Shown: piece after piece, positions 23,901 to 33,105 of the stretch | Numbering within the stretch: position 1 is the stretch's first letter | How the letters are laid out: each line of letters starts with the position of its first letter | Assembly (NCBI GenBank): GCA_038501625.1 | Contig: JAZAYU010000712.1 | Location: 1 to 64,000 of the forward strand | Origin: Corbicula japonica | Taxonomy: Eukaryota > Mollusca > Bivalvia > Venerida > Cyrenidae | Reading direction: 5' to 3' | Length of the DNA stretch: 64,000 bases | The notes under the pieces: model-generated | Databases searched by the model: none | The model's input: only the letters and a program-made list of their open reading frames with translations | Told to the model about the DNA's origin: nothing | Made by a program: the position numbers and the translations under genes

Positions 23901-26900
23901 CTTATTTATTGACAATTTTATTAAATAACCACAGGTATTTGATCCAAGTCAGAGAATGCTTGTGTTTTTGTGAAATCTTCACGTTGTAGATTTAAAACAC
24001 GTTCCGTTTTAGACTCTAACTCAGTCATCAGTAAATAAACGTCGACCAATTCCTGTTTATAAACTAAGTATATTTTATTACGCAAAATCTCTGCGTTGAC
24101 AAATAGACCGAGTTAAAACAAAATGGTTGCGATTTCCTAGAGTTTCTTGCTGAAATCTATCACTTTTTCAGCCCTGCCTTATTAGCCAATCAAATTGCCT
24201 CAAATGCGGGCTTTATATCTATAACACTTTTCGGCCCGGGGCCGACAAAGTGTTAATAATAATGGCCCTGTTATAAAGCAGGCCGTTGTGTTATTGAATG
24301 TGGCAGATGCTTTTTTATAGGTCTAATAACGTAGAGTTATTTAAGAATGTATTTTAATGGGTTTTCCTGTTGATATGAGTGCTTTAACCCTTTCCTCCAT
24401 ATACACATTTTTAAGCATGTGCTACCAGTGTAGATCCAGATCAGCTGTCTGATCAGGATATGCACTGGTTTCATTTTGGGTCAGAAATAACCATACAAAT
24501 CAAAAAGCGAACAGTGCAGATCCTGATCAGATGGCACGGATGTGTTGGGTGATCTGGATGTACACTCTTCGCCCACTCAATAAAGATGTTTCTATGGAGG
24601 AAAGGGTTAAGTCATGCCTCACCCCCCTATGAATGCAAATTGGGCCGACTAAATAATTCATTTCATAGTAAAAATAACATTCTACACTTCCAGTGAGCAA
24701 TAAAATCTCCTATTAGTTATTGGAATATAATTGGATTATTAGGTGCTTTTTCCAAATACAGTAAACAATAAAATGTAAAAAAAATATCACCAAAGTCATC
24801 TGTTCATGTTACATCCCCCAAACAAAACTGCATCTGCAGTATTGATTGTATATCTATTCCAGGCGCCCCATAGAGGAGAGAGTTGTCCACGCCCTTGGCA
24901 AGGCTTGGCATGTGGAGCATTTTGTCTGCGCCAAATGTGAGAAACCGTTTTTCGGCACCCGGCATTATGAGAAGAAAGGACTGGCTTACTGCGAGATCCA
25001 CTATCATCAACTGTTTGGAAACATCTGTTTCACGTGCAATAGTGTCATTTCCGGAGATGGTTAGTACAGTGTATATATGTTTTTCATGTAATGAACATGG
25101 TTGGATAACCACAATTTATTCTTTTATAATAATGCTGCTCTCGGTTCTTCATTCTTTAGCATGTAATTGCTAGTGTTTGGGGTATGTCAGAGCCAAGATG
25201 TAATTAGACAGCTTAGATAAGTTATTGAAATGATTTCATAAGGTTTGGCAAATGTAATTTTTATTGCTGTAATTTAACATTTTAATTAAACGTAAGTACT
25301 GTTAGTCATTTTGTTTTTGTATACCGTGAAATGCTGCACGCTAGATTTAGAAACATATGTTTTACTTGCAACAGCATAATGTCTGAAGGTCGTCAGCATT
25401 TCAGTGTAAATGTGATCTTCTGTTAGGTATTGGATCAGCATTCTGAAATAAAAATAAATGTTAAAAGGTCTGTAACAAACAGATAAAAGCCCTATTTAAA
25501 GAAAAGAGTAAAATTTTAAAGGCTAACAATTTATGCATAGAAATTTAAGTAAGTTAAATGCATGTAGTAAACAATCCTATTTGTTTGTCTTTTCAGTGTT
25601 CCATGCATTTAACAAAGCTTGGCATGTAAATCACTTCGCCTGCTCGATATGTGACAGGAAAATGAGTCAGAAGTAAGTATGATACCAGTAGATATTCAGT
25701 TTTAAAGTTGTTCTTCATTTTTTAGAAAGACAGCAAATATTCTAACATATAAAAAGTATTAAGGTGTGTCACATTTCAACTTAAAGCAATTTTTTTCCAA
25801 AAATTCCACACGCAATCTGTTATTCCCATTGAAGGGCTGTCTTGAAGCCCTTTACTGACTGTACATGCAGTTCTATCTTCCAGGTGGTTCCAGTCCACTA
25901 ATGTTTTAACAAAGAATGAATTTTTAAATTGTTTAGTTTGAGCAAAATTATAAATGATCAAGAGTTATTTGAAGTTCTGTTGTCAATGATATTAGACACA
26001 ATGTAATCATTGTTTTTCTCGGGTTAAACAGTTCTCCATATAGTTATACCCCCACAAACGCAGTTTTAGGGAGAATATAGGAGTGAGCTTGTCGGTCGGT
26101 CGGTCTGTCGGTCGGTCGGTCGGATTCTTCGTTTCCAGATGATAACTCATGAAAGGCTTGACAGAATTAAATAATTTTTGGTACACAGGTATATCGTCAT
26201 AAGATACAGGTCAAGTTCGATTTTGGGGCTGGTGGGATCAGTGTCAAGGTCACTGTTACTAAAAATAGAAAAATGGTTTCCGGATGATAACACATGAAAC
26301 ACTTCACAGATTTAATCTTTGTTTGGTAAATAGATGTAACATCACAAGATACAGGTCAAGTTCGACTTTGGGGCTGGTGGGGTCAATGTCAAGGTCAGTA
26401 TTACTAAAAATAGAAAAAGGGTTTCCAGATGATGACTCATGAAAAACTTCACAGATTAAATCCTTTTTTGGTACATATATCTAATATCAGAAGATACAGG
26501 TCGAGTTCGACTTTGAGGGGTTAATGTCAAGGTCACTGTAACTTAAAAAAGAAAAATTGTTTCTGGACTATAACTCATGAAATACTTCATAGATTTAATT
26601 ATTTTTTGGGACACAGATGTAACATAACAAGATATAGGTTAGGTTTGACTTTGGGGCCTGTGGGTTCAAGGTCAAGGTCACTGTTATTTAAACTTCAAAA
26701 CTTCGTTTCCACTCAGTAACTATAGCTTGGAATGAGATTCTTAAATGAAATTTGGTGTATTGGTGGTTTTTGTGAAGATGACTTTTGGGATTCAAGGCCT
26801 GTGGGGTCAAGGTCACTGTTACTAAAAAAAGAAAATAAACTGTATGATCAATAACTTTGGTTCAGAATGAGATATTGTGAAGACGAAACTTGGTATTGAA

Positions 26901-28468
26901 ATTGGGCCTGATGGGGTCAAGGTCACTGTTACTAAAAATAGAAAAAATGGTTTCTGGATGATTTCTCATAAACAATGTTTGGCACACAGTTCTTAGATAA
27001 AAGTTAGATAAAGGCCACTGTTACTAACATATTCAAACCATTTCTGTTCAATAAATTTAGAAGGAATGAGATATTGTGATGAAACTTGCTGTATGTGTGG
27101 CTACTGTGAAGACGACACTTTGGATTGAAAGTGGGGCACATTATGCCATTGATTCGAAGCGTTCCCAGTTCAATTATCAAGCATACATGTGGGGGTATTT
27201 AATCACTTTCAGTGATAATTCTAGTTTTTGCCAGGTATGTTTTAGGATCCACTGTTTGTCTATCATGTTGCTGCAAACAAAATCTCCTCTGAAACTAAAG
27301 AATAGATGTTAACCAAACTTGGCCTGGATTATCCTGGCATTGACCTCTTAGAATTCTAAAGTTTTTCCCCAGCCACGGGGCTTATAAGCGAAATTTTTAA
27401 AAATCTTCTTAAAAACTGGCTGCCAAATTTCCAAAACTATTTCACATGCCCATTTTTATGCCCCCACAAAGTGGGAGGCATATAGAGTTGCACTTGTCCG
27501 TCCGTACGTCCGTACATCCCCAAATTTTGTGACATCAACTCCTCCTAAACTATAAGGCGGATTTCTTTCAAACTTGCACAGATGATCAAGCAGGATGTCT
27601 AGATGATCGTAAAGAAAGGATTTTTTCCTGCGACCATTTTCACCAGAGTTATGGCCCTTTGTTATTACAAATTTTGTTCAGAAGTGGGGGCATCAGTGTC
27701 CAAGGACACATTCTAGTTCTTGTATGAACCTTTGCCAATAGTGTTGAAACTGATGACTTCAGTGTCAACTTTTCCTCAGCCATATGTAAAATCTTCTTGC
27801 CTTTAAGTCTTTCCTCCATATATACGCTTTTTTACGCATGTGCGTCTGATCAGTATCTGCACTGTTGCATTTTGGTCAGAAATAACCTAATAAATCAAAA
27901 AGCAAACAGTTTAGATCCTGATCAGACAGCACGGTTCTAGATCTAAACTGTTTGCCCACGCAATAATGGTGTGTCTGTTGAGGAAAGAGTTAAGCAAAAT
28001 CTTTTAAAATCTTCCTCTAAAAAAACTGCCAGGCAGGATTACAAAATATTTTCTCAAAAGCAATTTTTCAGATTTCAAAAATATTCCACAGAAAAGCTCT
28101 TTAGAAGAACCTGTACCAGTATTCAAATAATGTCTCTGATGTCACCATTTTCAGCCACAGAGTTTAAAAGTAGAAATCTTTGAGAATCTTCTTCTCTAGA
28201 TTCTATGTTAATTATATTTCATAATTGCAAGAACCATTACCAACAATATTTCAACCGTTCAACCATGTAATAAAGTAAATCTTAAGACCAATTTATTTTT
28301 GTTTCTACCTTTATGTTGATTTATAATACAGATAAAATCCATTATCTTTTCAGGACAAAATTTTTTGAATTCGATTTGAAGCCAGTCTGCAAGTTTTGTT
28401 ACGACAAATTTCCTGGAGAACTGAAGAAACGGCTGAAAAAAGCTTATGATGAACAAAACAAGAAATAA
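5743..28468 (+). CDS. LIMS1: PINCH / LIMS1 homologue, complete ten-exon gene (405 aa)
   Basis: Joining the ten exons below gives 1218 nt with no internal stop. PINCH is an adaptor of five LIM domains and no enzyme domain; in known animals LIM1 binds integrin-linked kinase in the ILK-PINCH-parvin complex at focal adhesions. Residues: N-terminal extension 1-89; LIM1 from C90; LIM2 from C151; LIM3 from C215; LIM4 from C273; LIM5 from C332 to about D385; basic tail with KKRLKK. From M83 onward there are 323 residues, close to vertebrate LIMS1 (~325). The only non-GT donor is GC at 19743. The introns are crowded with transposons. A broken copy of exon 8 at 38908 shows that the 3' part was caught in a segmental duplication. 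LIMS2 is equally plausible as a name, since the vertebrate duplication is not relevant here. Confidence 0.93.
6079..6454. mobile_element. Fold-back MITE (AACCCTTT family) in intron 1
   Basis: TTAACCCTTTCACTGCC at the left is matched by GGAGTAAAGGGTTAA at the right. The family core (GGCGAACAGTGTAGACC, CTGGATCTACACTCAG) lies in the right half. The left half is unlike other copies and may be captured sequence. Confidence 0.55.
6455..8299. other. Intron 1 remainder
   Basis: AT-rich intronic sequence. I see no exon-like frame or clear repeat, apart from a short ATATAT run near 8020. Confidence 0.5.
8300..8410 (+). CDS. LIMS1: PINCH exon 2: start of LIM1
   Basis: The acceptor TATTTTCAG precedes it and the donor GTAAGT follows. 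It encodes residues 81-116, including [22 protein letters not shown] and the first zinc ligands of LIM1. The ATG at 8307 (M83) lies at the position where short vertebrate isoforms begin. Confidence 0.92.
8480..8665. mobile_element. Fold-back MITE (AACCCTTT family) in intron 2
   Basis: It starts AACCCTTTCTTCCATAATTA and carries GTAGATCGTGATCAACTGGC and the GACCAGAAATAATCTAATAA segment. The right terminus is lost or merged into flanking sequence. Confidence 0.55.
8900..9445. repeat. Degenerate ~28-bp tandem repeat in intron 2
   Basis: Units of the form GATAAAGTGTTCACAGAGAG + TTGGCCCT recur about fifteen times with many substitutions. They create spurious ORFs on both strands. Confidence 0.75.
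9849..9894 (+). CDS. LIMS1: PINCH exon 3: LIM1 middle
   Basis: A 46-nt microexon between TTACAG and GTTTGT. Joined to exon 2 it reads [18 protein letters not shown], a close match to the PINCH LIM1 finger. Confidence 0.92.
10029..11836 (+). mobile_element. Pearl/Helentron-like element A1 with ~165-bp tandem array (intron 3)
   Basis: The 5' end is AGCTCACCTGTCAC with its own hairpin partner GTGATAAGGTGAGCT. A ~200-bp unique head contains the GTCCGTCGTGCGTCGTCCGT run. About nine units of ~165 bp follow, each with TGGCCCCGCCCCAGGGGTCA. The tail is CAGGTGAGCGATAT, a hairpin GGGCCAT/ATGGCCC, then CTCTTGTTTT. GCTCACCTG near the 5' end and CAGGTGAGC near the 3' end are exact subterminal inverted repeats. 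There is no coding capacity. Confidence 0.85.
12104..12170 (+). CDS. LIMS1: PINCH exon 4: LIM1 end and LIM2 start
   Basis: Acceptor TTTTCAG, donor GTAATT. It encodes [19 protein letters not shown] and GKCG, so the last LIM1 ligands and the first LIM2 Cys pair lie here. It ends in phase 1. Confidence 0.92.
12246..13720 (+). mobile_element. Pearl/Helentron-like element A2 (intron 4)
   Basis: Same head, ~165-bp units and tail as A1, with about seven units. The 5' hairpin is nearly perfect (AGCTCACCTGTCAC-AAA-GTGACAGGGTGAGCT). It ends GGGCCATCATGGCCCTCTTG + TTT. Confidence 0.85.
14010..14400 (+). repeat. tRNA-derived SINE, two head units (intron 4)
   Basis: GGGTTGAGTCCTGG and GGGTTCAAACCCTGG look like tRNA B boxes, each preceded by an A-box-like TCGGGAGAGCTC or TTGGGAGTGC. 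Between them lies a body segment (GAATTCAAGGACAAATTTCC ... GAATCTAGTCACT) also found reversed in the SINE at 60597. The tRNA folds are too degraded for a functional tRNA. Confidence 0.65.
14815..14935 (+). CDS. LIMS1: PINCH exon 5: LIM2
   Basis: Acceptor TTTGCAG, donor GTAACG. It encodes residues 156-194 with [23 protein letters not shown] and GFVKNAGR, highly conserved in PINCH LIM2. Confidence 0.93.
15062..15850. mobile_element. TTAA-flanked MITE A (intron 5)
   Basis: TTAAGGTATGACCATCCTAAT at the left is the exact reverse complement of the right end. TTAA at both ends fits a piggyBac-type target. The interior is AT-rich and includes a tRNA-like GTGGGATTTGAACCCTAGTC segment near 15733 in reverse orientation. 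Confidence 0.75.
15851..16311. mobile_element. TTAA MITE B, copy 1 (intron 5)
   Basis: A 461-bp element with ends GATCAGCGTACACTA / TAGTGTACGCTGACC. It begins directly at the right-hand TTAA of MITE A and is followed by TAAA, a one-base variant of TTAA. By eye it differs from copy 2 at about one base. Confidence 0.85.
16316..18404. other. Intron 5, middle part
   Basis: AT-rich intronic sequence with no convincing coding frame or family I recognise. Confidence 0.5.
18409..18869. mobile_element. TTAA MITE B, copy 2 (intron 5)
   Basis: Same 461-bp length and almost the same sequence as 15851-16311. Here both flanks are intact TTAA (18405-18408 and 18870-18873). This establishes TTAA as the target duplication and shows the family moved recently. 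Confidence 0.9.
18915..19415. repeat. 21/42-bp minisatellite upstream of exon 6
   Basis: A degenerate 21-bp unit (AACAGAAACACTCATTTCATG-like) leads into a homogeneous dimeric array at about 19148-19360. Two 21-mers alternate there: ACAGAAACACACATTCCATT and ACAGAAATACCCATTTTGTT, each with one more base. The array is open in several frames on both strands only because 42 is a multiple of three. Confidence 0.9.
19593..19742 (+). CDS. LIMS1: PINCH exon 6: LIM2 end and LIM3 (GC donor)
   Basis: Acceptor ATTTTCAG. It encodes [20 protein letters not shown] through [11 protein letters not shown], spanning the LIM2-LIM3 linker and the first LIM3 finger. The exon must end at TGCAG to keep frame with exon 7, and the intron then starts GCAAGT. 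This is a GC-AG intron with otherwise strong donor context. Confidence 0.88.
19735..20260 (+). repeat. Degenerate repeats of the exon 6 donor region
   Basis: TTGCAGGCAAGTTTATTGAT at the exon 6 boundary is echoed as CAGGCAAATTAGTAGAAGTG, CAGGCAAATTAGTGAAATGC, GCAGGAAAATAAGTAG and GCAGGCAAGTTTTGATGTTG. Each is usually followed by GAGTTACTG and a CCCC-containing tract. The unit is roughly 90-190 bp and badly decayed. Confidence 0.6.
20375..22830 (+). mobile_element. Pearl/Helentron-like element A3 (intron 6)
   Basis: The largest copy, with about 13 units of ~165 bp between the same head (AGCTCACCTGTCAC) and tail (CAGGTGAGCG, GGGCCAT/ATGGCCC hairpin, CTCTTGT) as A1 and A2. The last unit carries the same variants as the last unit of A1 (GTGGAAATCTTCAAAG), so these two share a recent ancestor array. 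Confidence 0.87.
22831..23613. other. Intron 6, 3' part with poly-C tract and hairpin
   Basis: Mostly featureless AT-rich sequence. It contains a C-rich run at about 23410-23427 and a perfect 16-bp inverted repeat (ACATTTTTCTAGTCCC at 23461-23476, mirrored at 23488-23503). A stretch with TAAGACCACC repeats surrounds it, which may be a MITE remnant. Confidence 0.55.
23614..23709 (+). CDS. LIMS1: PINCH exon 7: LIM3 end and LIM4 start
   Basis: Acceptor TTATTGCAG, donor GTAGGT. It encodes [19 protein letters not shown] and [12 protein letters not shown], closing LIM3 and opening LIM4 at C273. Confidence 0.93.
23811..24300. mobile_element. Fold-back element (intron 7)
   Basis: An inverted repeat of about 36 bp (AATAAATAAGTGATTTGATA ... 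and its mirror ending at 23911) encloses a short loop. Related GGCCCTGTTAT and GGCCGACAAAGTGTTA motifs continue to about 24300. No coding capacity. Confidence 0.55.
24384..24610. mobile_element. Fold-back MITE (AACCCTTT family), well preserved (intron 7)
   Basis: TTAACCCTTTCCTCCATA and its mirror TATGGAGGAAAGGGTTAA define both ends. TTAA lies at 24384 and 24607. The interior has the GATCCAGATCAGC / CTGATCAGGAT fold-back and the TTTGGGTCAGAAATAACC segment. This is the best reference copy in the window. Confidence 0.8.
24863..25059 (+). CDS. LIMS1: PINCH exon 8: LIM4 and LIM5 start
   Basis: Acceptor TATTCCAG, donor GTTAGT. It encodes residues 278-342 with [37 protein letters not shown] and [10 protein letters not shown]. 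This is the best-conserved exon of the gene. A paralogous, frameshifted copy lies at 38908-39090. Confidence 0.95.
25337..25391 (+). pseudogene. Diverged duplicate of the 3' end of PINCH exon 8 (intron 8)
   Basis: In one frame the segment reads [13 protein letters not shown] and is followed by GGTCGT. Exon 8 ends [14 protein letters not shown] before GGTTAGT. No acceptor is obvious upstream. It could be a relic of exon duplication or part of an alternative exon. A more decayed version lies in the duplicated block near 39467-39525, so it predates the segmental duplication. Confidence 0.55.
25597..25672 (+). CDS. LIMS1: PINCH exon 9: LIM5 middle
   Basis: Acceptor TTTTCAG, donor GTAAGT. It encodes [20 protein letters not shown] and RKMSQ, the central finger region of LIM5. 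Confidence 0.92.
26043..27224 (+). mobile_element. Helentron-like element C with ~120-bp repeats (intron 9)
   Basis: The 5' part is TTATACCCCCAC, then a GTCGGTCGGTCGG run. Five or more degenerate repeats follow, built on CAAGGTCACTGTTACTAAAA. The 3' part is GTGGGGGTAT, hairpin ATCACTTTCAGTGAT, then AATTCTAG before TTTTTG. ATACCCCCAC and GTGGGGGTAT are subterminal inverted repeats. Confidence 0.75.
27454..27716 (+). mobile_element. Compact Helentron-like element D (intron 9)
   Basis: About 263 bp. It opens with ATGCCCCCACAAAGTGGGAGGCAT, a 5' hairpin, and a GTCCGTCCGTACGTCCGTAC run. It closes with GTGGGGGCAT, hairpin GTGTCC/GGACAC and ATTCTAG before TTC. Same architecture as C but with no internal array. 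Confidence 0.75.
27803..27993. mobile_element. Fold-back MITE (AACCCTTT family) (intron 9)
   Basis: TTAAGTCTTTCCTCCATATA at the left, GAGGAAAGAGTTAA at the right, with the core GTTTAGATCCTGATCAGACA. Both outer ends keep TTAA. Confidence 0.75.
28354..28468 (+). CDS. LIMS1: PINCH exon 10: LIM5 end, basic tail and stop
   Basis: Acceptor TCTTTTCAG. It encodes [19 protein letters not shown], then [18 protein letters not shown] and TAA. The KKRLKK tail is typical of PINCH. The segment around the stop codon is echoed twice in the sequence just downstream. Confidence 0.93.
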
Positions 28469-28790
28469 GTGACAAATGATTAGAAAAGAAGGAATGAATC
28501 GGGAAAGGATTGAAATTGGCTGAATAAAGCTTTTGCAGAACAAAACAAAAAATAAGTGATAAACACTAATAATTCGAAGTGAAAAGATTGAAAGAGGCTA
28601 AATAACACATATACAGATGCAAATTTTCTGGAAAGAACAAATCACTGACACTTATAATGCTTAAAGTTCTAACCATGTAAATTTGCTGTATATTGTGTCT
28701 CTGAGTATTTAAGCGATGATGGAAATAAATCATATCATAGTTTTAAAACCTGAAACACTAATATTGAAAGTAAGGTATCTGATAAAAATT
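28469..28790 (+). repeat. PINCH 3' UTR with echoes of the terminal coding segment
   Basis: GGCTGAAAAAAGCTTATGAT near the stop (28431) is echoed at 28518 (GGCTGAATAAAGCTTTTGC, then an ACAAAACAAAAAATAAGTGA match) and weakly at 28596 (GGCTAAATAAC). Offsets are 87 and 78 bp. The first echo also supplies an AATAAA-type signal. Confidence 0.6.
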
Positions 28791-29798
28791 GATACTATCA
28801 CATACATCCACTTATATGCCTCAAATGGGCTTTAAACTGAAATTATCTGATAGAGGTTTACCATAAATGTTCAAAACTGCTACAACATTTGGTTCATAGC
28901 CAAAGATGATTTTCAGCCTGTTTCGATTCCTTCTTACTGGAATCTTTTGTGAATCTATAATACTTCATTAGTGATTTTTTCAGTGTGTTTATATTACAAT
29001 ATGTTATAGTTTATAGTATGCTTTCAGTTATGATTATAGAGCACAGTAATAGTAATTTTAAATAAGCATTTTACAGTGGGGAGGGCGGGGGATTCTGTGT
29101 TTCTAAAGCTGATTTAGTCTTTGGCTTACATATTGTTTGAGAGTTAATATATGTACCAATTAAACCTCAGAGTCATTTGAAGCAGTATTCATTGAAAAAA
29201 TACTTTTTGCAGTAAAAAGATGAAGTTTAGCCAGTAACACGTTTTTACAATACTGTTTTCAAATATAAAAAGGAATTGTTAACAAATCCATGCATATTGT
29301 AGAATATGAAATAAAACATGTACTAAATGTTCACATGATTGTGCTGAAAAGTGATAACTGTGTATTCAATGAACGTTAGAGAATGGATCTTCTATTAAAT
29401 TAGAATCTCTGTTGTTGTATTAGATTTTATATTACATTTCTGTTGTAAGCAATACCATATGAAAACAATCTATTACCGTATATGTTATTATAAAACCATA
29501 CTATTATATGGAATATTAAATTTGTTATGCTGAACATAATCTTTGTGTTGTAAGTGTGTACTGGTATATGATTATGTGTAAAGTTTGATAAAAGTTTGTA
29601 GAAAATAACTAGTACTGGTATCATTGGCACTACATATTACCCTATTATTCGCATACATATTTTTCATTGAGCCATGCAACCTTTTTGTTATAATTTACAT
29701 GGCAAATGCTGAAGACATCTGGCCAAAAGTATATTTCTGAAAATTCACTCTCTGTAAAATTCTCCCCATACTACATCGATTTCATCTGTATTGAATGT

Positions 29799-30624
29799 CA
29801 GGTTTCCCACAGACAGGGGAAAGTCAGGGAAAAATGATTTTCTCAAGGTCATAGAAAAGTCATGGGATTATGAAATAGGTCTGGGAAATATTAAAATAAG
29901 CAAGTCTGAGAAAAAGTCAGGACTCCTCAAACTACTTCAATTTAATCTGTATTGAATCTCAGGGAAAAGTCGGGGAAAATGATTTTCTCAAGGTCATGGG
30001 AAAGTCAGGGAATTAGAAATTGGTCTGGGAAATTTGAAAAATAAGCAAGTCTGGGAAAAAGTCAGGACATTTTGTAAGAGAAGAATGTTGGTCAAACAAT
30101 AGGAAGCAAAATCAGTAAAGGCTTAGGCAGTTTCTTACATTATTTTGGGTAACGATTATGAGCACTTTAATTCATGTAAATATCTTACCTTAAAAATATG
30201 CCTATGCCTGAAAATTTTGGATATTTTTGTCATTTACAGTAATTAACTTCTTAAGGATGAAGCTGAAAGGGGGTTTAGTCAATCTTCAATTGCTTTATAT
30301 GTATTAAAGAATGAAACGTGTTATCAAATACTTTTCATTTTGGATAAATGTACTTATGCTCATTGAAAGTAAACAACATACGAAGTTAATGACAATAATG
30401 ACAAATTCTCGCTCATATTCATGTATAATTCTAGAATAATTTAAAATAAAGAATGGAGGCAAGAGGTTGACTCGTTTGGGGATGAGGAGGACAACATATA
30501 AACCAAAATTAAAGCATTTAATGTTCAAAGATGTGCAAACTTGATGCTATTGTGGTCAGGGGAAAATGGTTTTGGTCAGGAAAAAATCAGGGAATTTTGA
30601 TATCTCTTCTTTGTGGGAACCCTG
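29799..30624. mobile_element. CAGGGTTCCCACA-type transposon, copy in duplication 1
   Basis: Ends CAGGTTTCCCACAGA and TTTGTGGGAACCCTG. The flanks TTGAATGT and TTGATGGT look like a decayed 8-bp target duplication, which would fit hAT-like elements. The left part with GTCAGGGAAAATGATTTTCT is duplicated (~158 bp) here but not in copy 2. Confidence 0.65.
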
Positions 30625-31272
30625 TTGATGGTTTTCAGGAATTCCTTGTGAAGATAGATGTGACCCGTGTGACTCTACTAAGCTAATTTCAGACAAATCA
30701 TTGATATCCAATAGTTAAGTTTTAAATTTACTGTTTACTTATGTGAGAATGTGTGAATCAAGTGAATGTCCAGTTACAAATTATTTACTATATGTACTTA
30801 TGGTAGATAATTGGTTCGACTTAAACTTTGATGCCAAACATATCACTGAAGAAACCTTTTAACATGATACCTTATTCTATTCCATTTAGTAGTTAATCGT
30901 TTAGTTCCATAAATTAATAGGAAAAAGGCACCAGTTCTGTGCATGTAACCAACGTGACCTACCAATTGTTTGTTCAAGTAAATTCCAAGAAAATGCATTA
31001 ATTTTATAAATGAGCTAATATTACCAGGTCACAAAAGGGAATTGGTATAGAAAGTGTGAATATTTGCCATATAATTATGAACCTGAACATTATGAAAGGG
31101 AAGTAAATCTCGTTTGCTTAACCTGCATCTAATGTTAGTTACTCTTATTGCTCCATAGAAACCTACCCCGTTCGGCTGTTAGCATGGTGATTGTTAGATA
31201 ATTTTCTCCGCGCGGTTCATTTATTAACTAATGACACGTAACCATTTGCGTTTTTATCTATTTACTAGTTAT

Positions 31273-32037
31273 TCTAACACGACTTGACGTTTTTTGAATT
31301 GAATTTGCTGTGAATTATTACACGATAATTCACGGCTATTACTAATTACCTGTCGGTATAAACTTATCACGTGACAATTGTATTTTTCGCTGGGATTTAA
31401 TTTCGCGCATTTAAGAAAGCACAAAATACGCGAAATTTTTACCCGCGCGTAATATGATGATACCCCAGTAATAGAATAATGTTTATTTTATATATTTAGA
31501 TAAAATACTATAATTATTTTCCGCAATTTTGCGGCAACGTTAAGCTGACGTTAACGCGCCATTTTAAAGACGTCAAGTCATTTCCGTTGTTTACCACATG
31601 TTATTTCCTGGTGCAGTATCAAACCGTTGGAATGACAAATACGGTTCGAACGATGACTGGAGAGTGCTGAATGCGCGGTTGGATGGACATGTATTCAAGT
31701 TTGTTATTCAATCTTTTTATTATTATCAGTTTTTGAATTATGGACATGTTTAGGGAGTAAACACTAACTGCCGATCTTATAACCCATTTGCGTTTATTAC
31801 GACGCGCTAAAATTGAGTTATGATTATTTCGCTTATTCAGTCAGATGTGTCGTGTTAGAATTGAAATAATCAATAGCTTCCGTTGAATTATCGCAGGATA
31901 ATTCACGGGGCGTCGTTCATCTGCGTAGATATATATATCACTCGGGGCTACGCCCCTCGTGATATATCCTTACGCATCTGAACTTCGCCCCGTGAATTAT
32001 CCTGCGATAATTCACCGGAAGCTATTGATTATTTCTT
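31273..32037. mobile_element. Composite fold-back insertion with an empty site in copy 2
   Basis: Copy 2 reads ACTAGTTAATGAAATTTC at 42487, uninterrupted. Copy 1 has ~765 bp inserted between ACTAGTTA and TTAAATGAAATTAC. It has two parts: TTCTAACACGAC ... GTCGTGTTAGAA (31273-31859), and a long palindrome (31863-32035) with arms around CGCAGGATAATTCACGGGGC. No ORF. Confidence 0.75.
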
Positions 32038-33105
32038 AAATGAAATTACATTTTTATAAAGGTCATATTTTCAAACTAGATTTTTATTGAGGTTATTTGC
32101 GAGCATTAACTGATTTTCAGATACATTTTCCGAGATGTAGATAACGACATCCGTGCTTTTGATCCAGGAAAAGGACCCATAATGTCAAGAATCAATGACC
32201 GAAAGTGCATTTCAAGATAACCTTCATCTTGCTTGTTGTCCGTACAGTAGAAGGGGGGGGGGACTAAGCGGATGAAAAACCGTTGAAAAGCCATTTAGAA
32301 GTATGAAGGCTCCGTACCTTGTGTCGATGTATATGAAGTCCACTTTTTGTGGCGCGAAGGTGGGGATGCCTTCATTTTGCTCTTAGGCAATGGACAATAT
32401 TCACTAATTACAGTCAAAGCTTTCCATCATATAAACATGCTGTTTTAATAAATTAACCCGCTTCACAAAAATAGTAAAAAAACCCCAGCAAGTTGACCAT
32501 CCGAGCGGTAGAAAGAACATTGAAGTTCATGGGCTGTCGGCATTGACGTCAGTTTAACTGCATTGAATGGACTTTGTTAAACCTGAAGAATAGCCCTTAG
32601 CAAAAAAGGGCCACTGTACATATTTGTTTGAGTATGACGATTGATGTTTGTGGATACATTTTTAAGATTAGTTCCAGTATTTCTCCATGAAAAATTTTAT
32701 GTGCTGACTAATCAATAATCAATGGAACTTGCATACAGGGCGCTCTCTTTCATATTTTGTGGTATCAATTAATTTTGCTATGACGAAGTTTTGTCCAGAA
32801 GCCGTAAATAACATTTTAATGCAGACAGATATTGTATAATTTTGTAGGACAAACTTCTATGTAGTTTAAGTTAGCTGAGATTTAATTCGCACTGTTGTGG
32901 TTGTAAGAATTTTGAGGAAAGAACCCAACGCGAAACAAACCATTTCACAATATTAAGCCACTGCATTGACAGCATCTAGCTCGTTTTAGCTATTATTTTT
33001 TCTGATCACAGAGATTTTCTATGATTATTTTATGAGAACAAACATTCATTATATGGGTTCACACATTTATTAGCACAAAAATTTGCTAACATGTTTCTAA
33101 ATAAT

